From: DATGIQ01 sp035295665 | GTDB lineage: Bacteria; Planctomycetota; Planctomycetia; Gemmatales; Gemmataceae | Assembly (NCBI GenBank): GCA_035295665.1 | Contig: DATGIQ010000351.1 | Span: forward strand, 1-23,850 | Direction of reading: 5' to 3' | DNA: 23,850 nt | In this document: piece by piece, positions 14,800-20,985 of the stretch | How the letters are laid out: every line of letters begins with the position of its first letter | Numbering within the stretch: position 1 is the first letter of the stretch | Notes under the pieces: model-generated | The model's input: only the letters and a program-made list of their open reading frames with translations | Database searches by the model: none | What the model was told of the DNA's origin: nothing | Program-made: the position numbers and the translations under genes

Positions 14800-15180
14800 A
14801 TGGCCCCCATGGCCCAGGGCCTGTGTTTGCCGTTCCGAGGTTTCTCACGTTCCGGAGCGACGATCTCCACCGCACTCTTCTGCGGTATCGCCCGTCCCTT
14901 GGCTGAGGACTTCAGTTTTGCCCTGGCCGTCGTGCTGACGCCGCCGGTCATCGTGCTGGAGCTTTACCGTCTGTTGCGGGCCAAGGAGTGGCAGACGACG
15001 GCGGGACTCATGGAGCTGCTTCTGCCGGGAGCTGTCGGCATGGTCTGTAGCTTCTTCGCCGGCCTACTCGCACTGAAACTCCTCTCGGCGGCCCTGGAGA
15101 AAGGCCGCTGGAAATACTTCGGAATCTACTGCGTGGCGGCATCCCTTGCCGTGTTGGTGGCTGTGCAATTCGGATTGTGA
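14800..15180 (+). pseudogene. uppP: 5'-truncated second copy of uppP
   Basis: The frame reads MAPMA and then residues 175-295 of UppP: QGLCLPFRGFSRSGAT through to the same stop. It has the SRSGAT motif but lacks the first active-site motif (QxxxE...H) and the first half of the membrane helices, so it cannot be a working enzyme alone. Against 7336-7701 there are about 14 base changes in 366. All but one of the altered codons are silent; the exception is Ile to Leu near the C-terminus. The first codons (ATGGCCCCCATGGCC) have no counterpart in uppP and come from the junction with the RAYT unit. The silent pattern implies the source was under selection as a full gene until recently. Confidence 0.9.
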
Positions 15181-15323
15181 GACAGGAGTCGTGGCCAGGC
15201 AGGCGGTATACTCAGTTCGTTTCCGCAATGACTGTGCGCCTACAAGCCGAAAGCGCGAGCGACGAATGCTACGGTCCATCGCTTGCGCGTCAGGCTGGTA
15301 CGCTGACATAGGATGTTGCCAGC
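14815..15323 (+). repeat. Direct repeat copy 2: uppP 3' end plus downstream DNA
   Basis: Partner of 7336-7852, same orientation. After the stop, AGGAGTCGTGGCCAGGCAGG, TATACT and the family B palindrome are recognisable with several changes. The last shared block is GCCAGCA near 15323, just before the 3' end of the minus-strand lipoprotein gene at 15328. Confidence 0.88.
15243..15299. repeat. REP-like imperfect palindrome, family B, copy 2
   Basis: The left arm carries ACAAGCC and AGCGCGAGCGA; the right arm TCGCTTGCGCG and TCAGGCTGGT is largely complementary. It is the duplicate of the palindrome at 7763-7811, but its right half and loop have diverged far more than the flanking DNA. Confidence 0.7.
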
Positions 15324-15327
15324 ACCG

Positions 15328-15735
15328 TCACTTGCTCTGCAGCAGAAACGTTCCGTCCTGGACCCCCGACTTCACGGTCAGCCGCAGTTCGCTCTTGGCG
15401 TTGTAGCGCGGCGGCAAGAATTCCTTCACCTTGTCCACGACGGGACTGTCGGCGGTGTCGTACATCTTGCGTTTGCCGATCACCTTGGGAGCGCTGATCT
15501 CGACGCGCATTTCGCCCGTCGGAACCTCCGCGGTGAACTTGCCATCGATGATCTTTGCGGAGGCGGTCTGGGACTTACCGTTGGCAGGGACGAATCGCAC
15601 GTCGCCTTCCTTGAGCGGTAGGCCATCCAGGGTCACCGTGCCGTTGACGGTGCCTTGAAGGGACGAGCCGGAACAGCCGACGACTCCCATGAGGACAAAC
15701 TGTAAAAGGAGCGCACGCCGAATTGGTTGTGCCAT
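15328..15735 (-). CDS. Small carboxypeptidase-regulatory-like lipoprotein
   Basis: This 135-residue protein has a lipoprotein signal peptide: RR, a hydrophobic stretch LLLQFVLMG and the lipobox VVGC with Cys21 as the lipidation site. The mature part begins GSSLQGTVNGTVTLDGLPLKEG, a beta-sandwich pattern (VxGTVTLDGxPL...GxVxFVP) of the carboxypeptidase-regulatory-like/transthyretin-like fold found in many short planctomycete lipoproteins. It probably sits on the outer face of a membrane; no enzymatic residues are visible. It follows the DUF1559 gene at 15802 on the same strand with a 66-bp gap, a frequent pairing in this phylum that suggests a shared envelope role. Its 3' end lies against the limit of the duplicated uppP segment. 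Confidence 0.85.
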   Translation of the reverse strand: MAQPIRRALLLQFVLMGVVGCSGSSLQGTVNGTVTLDGLPLKEGDVRFVPANGKSQTASAKIIDGKFTAEVPTGEMRVEISAPKVIGKRKMYDTADSPVVDKVKEFLPPRYNAKSELRLTVKSGVQDGTFLLQSK

Positions 15736-15801
15736 CGGAAGATCTCCGTTACCGGGGAGAGACGCTCGGCCGAGACAACGGGTACGTTGGTTCGGGGTAC
15801 A

Positions 15802-16731
15802 TCAAAAGTCCGGGATCACCTCGCCGCCGTTCATCGTACTCAGTGCTCGCCAGGTGTTCAGGTCGATGGCGTTCGTGATGAACTGCACGTGGCCATCGGC
15901 AAAGATCGTGTTGACGCCGCCCACGTGCTTGCTGCGCGCTGCCTTCTGATACGGGGACGTGTTATTGCACGGCGGATTCGCCGGGTAGGTGGTCTGATTG
16001 CAGTACGGCGAGCTGTCGGTGCCGCTGTTGGGTGTATTGATCGTCATGAACTGCGTGCAAGGCGTGTCATCGTTCATCATGTCGCCGCGAATGTCATAAT
16101 CCGTGTCGTTCTTGGCCATGACGACCTCGGACAGGAGCATGGTGTTGGAGGTCCCGTCGGTAAAGTCGCCAATGTGGCTTGTCCGTGGAGGATTGCCGTA
16201 CGCGGCATTTTTGTAGCCGAAGGGGGCGAGCGCCGGGTTCAAGGGGGCGTCAATGGCCTGGTTGCCCCAGTTGATGACGTAACTGCCGCGGGCACGCCAG
16301 TAAATGTCGCCTTGCCAGAGGGCATCGACCCGGTCGCTGGGGCAGTAATACATCTTGGGCCGTTGGGCGTAGACGCCGTTCGTCGTGTTCGGGACCGTAT
16401 TGGGAGGCTGATAGAAGGGGGTGACCAGGCTGAACTGGGCGTACATGTTCGACTGCTCGACATACGGCCAAATCGACACCACCCAAACCCGACGCGGGAA
16501 CCCAGTGCTGTTCTGGGCCCCGGGCGGGAAGCTGCCCTGCGCGTCGTGGTAGTTGTGCATCGCCAGGCCCCACTGCTTGAGGTTGTTGCTACACTGTGTG
16601 CGTGCGGCCGCCTCGCGCACCTTCTGCACCGCTGGCAACAGCAGTCCGATCAGCACTGCGATGATCGCGATGACGACGAGCAACTCGATCAGCGTAAAGC
16701 CGGGCCGCACACGCCTGGTTGGCACCGCCAT
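15802..16731 (-). CDS. DUF1559 pseudopilin-like protein
   Basis: This 309-residue DUF1559-family protein is paralogous to the one at 11861-12799. The prepilin signal is RPGFTLIELLVVIAIIAVL, with cleavage expected at Gly11/Phe12 and Glu at mature position 5, followed by VQKVREAAARTQCSNNLKQWG. The C-terminal H-x9-DG motif is HVGGVNTIFADG. The start at 16731 is preferred because AGGGAGA lies 8 bases upstream and gives a normal short leader; an in-frame ATG at 16785 would add 18 atypical residues. Export through type II/type IV pilus-like machinery is presumed for the family; the specific function is unknown. The long plus-strand ORF covering this gene is a codon-usage shadow. Confidence 0.92.
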   Translation of the reverse strand: MAVPTRRVRPGFTLIELLVVIAIIAVLIGLLLPAVQKVREAAARTQCSNNLKQWGLAMHNYHDAQGSFPPGAQNSTGFPRRVWVVSIWPYVEQSNMYAQFSLVTPFYQPPNTVPNTTNGVYAQRPKMYYCPSDRVDALWQGDIYWRARGSYVINWGNQAIDAPLNPALAPFGYKNAAYGNPPRTSHIGDFTDGTSNTMLLSEVVMAKNDTDYDIRGDMMNDDTPCTQFMTINTPNSGTDSSPYCNQTTYPANPPCNNTSPYQKAARSKHVGGVNTIFADGHVQFITNAIDLNTWRALSTMNGGEVIPDF

Positions 16732-17037
16732 GAACGATTCTCCCTGATTGAGTACCGGTTCCACGAAGGAGATAGGAGCCGCCACCGCTCGCAGCTGCGC
16801 AAGCCTCCGATCCGTGGCACCGTAGAGAATGAGGTTGCTGCTTCTTGTAATGTATCGGAGAACGCCGGCCGATGCGACTTATTTCAGAAGACGAGAGCGC
16901 TTCATCGGATTCTGCATCCCGCAAGCCTGACGCGTGAGCGAAGGAGGCTGCGGTCCTTCGTTGGCGCGTCAGGCTTATGTACAGCGGCATCACGGCGGCT
17001 TTGTGCCGCCAGTCCATAACACGACTCTACGTCCCAT
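16732..17037. other. Intergenic region between DUF1559 gene and FHA-pseudokinase gene, 306 bp
   Basis: It holds the family B palindrome at 16922-16976 and otherwise no gene. The DUF1559 promoter should lie between about 16760 and 16920, but I see no convincing -35/-10 pair on the minus strand. Confidence 0.5.
16922..16976. repeat. REP-like imperfect palindrome, family B, copy 3
   Basis: AAGCCTGACGCG...CGAAGGA (16923-16945) and its complement (16954-16976) match at 20 of 23 positions around an 8-base loop. It lies about 60 bp after the stop of the FHA-pseudokinase gene, a plausible terminator site. It is clearly related to the elements at 7763 and 15243 but is not part of the uppP duplication. 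Confidence 0.8.
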
Positions 17038-20000
17038 TCACGCCGACTGCCGCCAGGCCGTCCCCCCGGCCGACTGGAGCTGGATCTGTTGCAGGAACCG
17101 CTCCCGTGCCTCGGCGTGCGCTGGCACCGCAGAGGCAATCCGTTCCAATTCTTCGAGAAGCGCCGAAGCACTCGCATGTCGCTGTTCAATATCCGGCGTC
17201 GTCAGCCGATCGAGAACCGTTTGCAGGACCTCGGGCAACGGCTTCCCTTTCGCCCCCTTACGGCGCGCCGTAATGCTGGCCCAGTCCGCGGCAATCCAGC
17301 CGAGATCGGCCAAATCGCCGGCGACGCTCTCCTCACTGCCAGTCGGCGGCGGCACCAGCAGCCAGCGCGGCTCGCCCAGGCCGCACAGCTTCACGATGCC
17401 TTCTCCGTTGAGCACAAAGGACGCCGGCTGGAGGTGGCCGTGAATCAACCCCGCTTGATGGGCCGCGTTCAGCCCCAGGGTAGCCTGGCTCAGCAGACGA
17501 AACCAGACACCGGGTACTGAAGCCAGTGCGGGCCAATCGTTGCTCGGCACGCCCTGGTACCATTCCTGTAGCACACCCGGCCGGCCATTGATCTCCAGAA
17601 CTTCCAGCGTTGCCGCCACCTGCGGATGCCGCACCGTAGCCGCCTGGCCAAAGCGTTGACGGAATTCATCTGGATGGACTGCGTCTTCCATTTCCGACTC
17701 GGCCAGGTGGCGCAAGATCGCTTCCTGGTTGCGGCGCGGATCGAAAACCCGATATACCGCCTCACACGGCGTCACCCGGAGCCGATCAATGACGCGCAAG
17801 GGGCCCAGTACCAAGCCATCGAGATTGCCCGTTTCGATCAGGGCCATCTGGTAAAGCGTCAGGTAGCCGCCGGCAAGCAGAGCCTGGCGTAACGAGCGAT
17901 GCTGCCTGCCGGCCTCATCGAGCAGCGCAGCCAGGGTATCGGCATCGACCAAATGCAACGTGAGGAGCAGCTCGCCCAGCTTCCGATCAGCCGGCTCGAC
18001 TTCTTGCGGGATTGTCAGAAGATCGTGGCGTACCGATCTCTGGCGGGCGTTTGTCGGTTCTCCTTCCGCTCCAACCGGGGCTGATCGGGCCTGCGACAAC
18101 TCCCGCAGTTTCCGGCGATACCACTCGCGCATGTCATCCAGATGCCGTTCGATCTCCTGGCGCCGTTCGGCGACGATGCGTTCCTGGGCCTGCAACTGCT
18201 CGGCCTGCTGGGCCAAGCGGGTGGACGTGGCGTCAATCTGCCGTGCCTGTTGATCCACCTCGGCCTGGCGCCGTTCCAGACGGGTCTCGCCCTGGGCCAG
18301 CGAGCGTCTCATTTCGGTAAGTTGCCCTTGCCATTCGATGAGTTGCTGGCGGAAAGCTGCGACGGCCAAGCGGTGTTCCTCGCAGGCACGATGGAGCGCC
18401 TGTTGCTGTTCTCGGACCTGCCCCGCCTCAATCTGCACGTCGGACCGCAGCGCCTCGACGGCTTCCTGACTCTGATGGGCGTAGGCATGCAATTCTTGCA
18501 CATGGTTGCGGAGCTGTTCGCGGGCTTGCGTCAGGCGCTCGGCCGCGGCCTGGGCCCGAAGCATGAGCTCGGGGAGCTGTTGCTGAAGATCGACGACACC
18601 GTGCCGCGCCGCCTCCAGCTCGGCACGGGTGCGGGCCGTTGCTTCCTGGGCTTCTTGCTGGACGGCCAGCCAGCCTTGCCGTTCTTCGTGTAGAGACTTC
18701 CGGGCAGCAGCCAACTTTCGGCCGGTACGCTTGAGCTGTTCCAGGCGATGGTGCAAGGTTTCTTCGCGGTGAAGCAATTCAGCCTGCTGTTGCTCCAGTG
18801 CGGTCCCTCGGCTGTCGAGCTCCTGTCGAAGCTTGGCCAGTTGTTCGTCCGCTTGTTTTCGTTCCCGCTCCATTTCCTCGCGGCGGGTTTCCAAGGTGGC
18901 GATCACCTCGTCCTGTTTTCGGGCCTGGTCCGCCAGGCTGCGCTGCCGCTCCGCCAATTCTTCGGACCGGCGGCGTAGTTGTTCTTGTAAGGCCCCCCGT
19001 GCCTGCTCCATTTGTGCCAGGCTCGCTTCGCGCTCTCCCAGGGCTTGGCGGTCAGTGGCCAGGCGCTGCTGGGCCTCCCGAAGCTGTTCGGCCTCGGCCC
19101 CCAGTTTTTTGGCTTCTTCGGCCTGCTTGCCGGCTGCCGCGTCGATGGCCTGGATCCGTCGATCCAGTTCGCATTCTTTTCGTGCCAAGGCTTCCTGAGC
19201 CTGTCCGAGCTGGGCCACCGCGGCATCCAGGGTCGTCCGGCGTTCTTCCAGCTGCCGGCGTTCCTGATCGCTGAGCTGCTTTTCGCTGTCGAGCTCCGCA
19301 CGGAGCCGGCGTGCTTCTTCCAGCCGTTGTTGCAGTTCGATCTCCGAGGCATCCAGGCGCGTCTGTTGTTCGGTGAGGCGTTGTTGCTCGCGGCGGACTT
19401 CTTCGCGCATCCGTTCCAGACGGGTGCGCAACGAGGCCAACATCGCCTGCTGCCCTTCCAGCGTCGCGGTCCGTTGGGCGTGCTGCACCGATGCCGCCTG
19501 TTGCTCGCTTTTCTGTTGCGAGAGCCGGCTGGCTTCGGCGCGGAGCTTGTCATGCCATTCGGTCAGATCCCGGGCCTGTTCCTCTAGCTCCCGACTGGCT
19601 CGCTGGAGCTGCTCGAACTGCTGATCCGTCTCGCGGGCCCGCTCCTGGAGCTGTTGTTGCCGCTGTTCCAGCGTGTCCTGAAGACGGTCCAGCCGGGCCA
19701 GGTCAGCTTGATATTGGGCCTGGTCCTTCTCCAGAGCCTCGCGCTGCTTGGCCAGCTCCTGTTCGCGTGCCTCATACTCCGCCTGCCGGCTGGCGTCGGC
19801 GCGGTGCCATTCTTGTTCCCGGGCGCTGAGCGAGCGGTCGCGCTCCTCCAGGAGCTGAAGATCACCCGCGAGCTGGTCTTCGCGCTTTTCCAGCGCACTT
19901 TGGCGGGCATCCAACTCGCGGACCCGCGCGCTGCTGTGTTCGAGTTCGGTATCGATCTGCCGCTTGCGTTCTTGAACCTTTCGGGCGGCGCGGTCCACGG

Positions 20001-20838
20001 CTTCCTGCAAGCCGGCAAGACGATCGCGGCGCTGGCGATAGCGATCGTAAAGTTGGCGGCGGATGTCCGCCAGCTCTTGCCGCAGCCCGGCCAATTCTTG
20101 TTGCTGGCGGGCGAGGAGTTCTTCGCGCGCCTGCAAATCACGCTGTTGATGGGTAAGCTCCGGTGCGAGTTTGACCGTTCCGATCGCAGGGGCTTGTTCT
20201 TGCGGGCGCGTCACCTCCACGTCTTGTGGAGCGGCCCGCCGTTGGCATTCTTGCTCGATCTCTTCGCGGCGGCGGTACCAGATGACCCGATCGGCCTCCA
20301 GTTCCTCGGTCTGCTCCTCCAGTTGTTGACGGCGGAGGTCTAACTGGCGGGCGTACGCTTCCAACTCCTCACGGCGGGCCTTTTGCTCCGCTTCGAATGC
20401 CTCCCGTTGCTGGAATACAGCGCCGGCATGCACGTGTTCCCCAGGACCTGTGTCGTCCCGTTCAGAGAACTGCGCGGCTGGTGTGGAGCGCAGGTGTACG
20501 ACGATTTCGACAGATCCCAGGCTCAGCCGGTCGCCGTTTGCCAGGGGACCGCTGACCAGGAGCTGGCCATTGACCAAGATGGGCTGGGTGGGAACGAGCT
20601 TGCGGACCGCCGCACCGCCGGCATGGCGCGTGACAAGGCATAGGACTGGCGGCAACTCCGTGCCGGGCAGACGCAGATCGCAACCGGGCACACTGCCGAC
20701 CAGAAACCCCAGCTCGGAGACTTCATAGAAGACAGGCCGGGCCGAGCCGTGACGCAGCTCCAGGCGCAGGTTCGGCAGCGGATCGAGCCTGGCCACGGCA
20801 TCTAGGGGCCGTGGGGAAGAAGGGTTAACTTGTGCCAT
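17038..20838 (-). CDS. FHA-domain / long coiled-coil / pseudokinase scaffold protein
   Basis: This 1266-residue protein has three parts. Residues about 24-116 form an FHA-like phosphothreonine-binding sandwich (FLVGSVPGCDLRLPG, VTRHAGG, LVNGQLL, LANGDRLSLG), although the usual GR pair reads GS. Residues about 125-935 are an almost unbroken Glu/Gln/Arg/Ala-rich coiled coil. Residues about 951-1020 resemble the helical module that precedes many planctomycete kinases (LLAGGYLTLYQMALI, LVLGPLRVIDRL). The kinase fold at about 1016-1240 lacks its catalytic residues: the glycine loop is RLRVTPCEAV, the Lys is Arg1043, HRD is HGH (1133-1135) and DFG is GLG (1153-1155). It should therefore be a pseudokinase. 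It follows the sigma factor and kinase on the same strand and may be bound or phosphorylated by that kinase. ATG at 20838 is chosen; a GTG at 20892 is also possible. Confidence 0.85.
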   Translation of the reverse strand: MAQVNPSSPRPLDAVARLDPLPNLRLELRHGSARPVFYEVSELGFLVGSVPGCDLRLPGTELPPVLCLVTRHAGGAAVRKLVPTQPILVNGQLLVSGPLANGDRLSLGSVEIVVHLRSTPAAQFSERDDTGPGEHVHAGAVFQQREAFEAEQKARREELEAYARQLDLRRQQLEEQTEELEADRVIWYRRREEIEQECQRRAAPQDVEVTRPQEQAPAIGTVKLAPELTHQQRDLQAREELLARQQQELAGLRQELADIRRQLYDRYRQRRDRLAGLQEAVDRAARKVQERKRQIDTELEHSSARVRELDARQSALEKREDQLAGDLQLLEERDRSLSAREQEWHRADASRQAEYEAREQELAKQREALEKDQAQYQADLARLDRLQDTLEQRQQQLQERARETDQQFEQLQRASRELEEQARDLTEWHDKLRAEASRLSQQKSEQQAASVQHAQRTATLEGQQAMLASLRTRLERMREEVRREQQRLTEQQTRLDASEIELQQRLEEARRLRAELDSEKQLSDQERRQLEERRTTLDAAVAQLGQAQEALARKECELDRRIQAIDAAAGKQAEEAKKLGAEAEQLREAQQRLATDRQALGEREASLAQMEQARGALQEQLRRRSEELAERQRSLADQARKQDEVIATLETRREEMERERKQADEQLAKLRQELDSRGTALEQQQAELLHREETLHHRLEQLKRTGRKLAAARKSLHEERQGWLAVQQEAQEATARTRAELEAARHGVVDLQQQLPELMLRAQAAAERLTQAREQLRNHVQELHAYAHQSQEAVEALRSDVQIEAGQVREQQQALHRACEEHRLAVAAFRQQLIEWQGQLTEMRRSLAQGETRLERRQAEVDQQARQIDATSTRLAQQAEQLQAQERIVAERRQEIERHLDDMREWYRRKLRELSQARSAPVGAEGEPTNARQRSVRHDLLTIPQEVEPADRKLGELLLTLHLVDADTLAALLDEAGRQHRSLRQALLAGGYLTLYQMALIETGNLDGLVLGPLRVIDRLRVTPCEAVYRVFDPRRNQEAILRHLAESEMEDAVHPDEFRQRFGQAATVRHPQVAATLEVLEINGRPGVLQEWYQGVPSNDWPALASVPGVWFRLLSQATLGLNAAHQAGLIHGHLQPASFVLNGEGIVKLCGLGEPRWLLVPPPTGSEESVAGDLADLGWIAADWASITARRKGAKGKPLPEVLQTVLDRLTTPDIEQRHASASALLEELERIASAVPAHAEARERFLQQIQLQSAGGTAWRQSA

Positions 20839-20985
20839 AGGGGCAACCCGGGCCGACTGGGTGGTTCCATCCACCAGCGCCGAGGACGGCACGGCGCCTG
20901 GACGGCGATTGGACCCGATTTGGCGGTTTTTGGGAATACGGAAATTATTGTCGGTGCAGGGGGCGTCTTGCCCGATCGGACAAAC

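Noticed and set aside
15727..17019. 430-codon plus-strand ORF
   Set aside because: It is antisense to the DUF1559 gene, which has prepilin and H-x9-DG motifs; the ORF is rich in Val/Arg/Gly from codon bias and crosses the family B palindrome.
17626..20343. Several plus-strand ORFs with long Leu/Phe/Pro runs
   Set aside because: They are complements of the Gln/Glu/Arg-rich coiled coil; the hydrophobic look is a by-product of reading that repeat-like code backwards.
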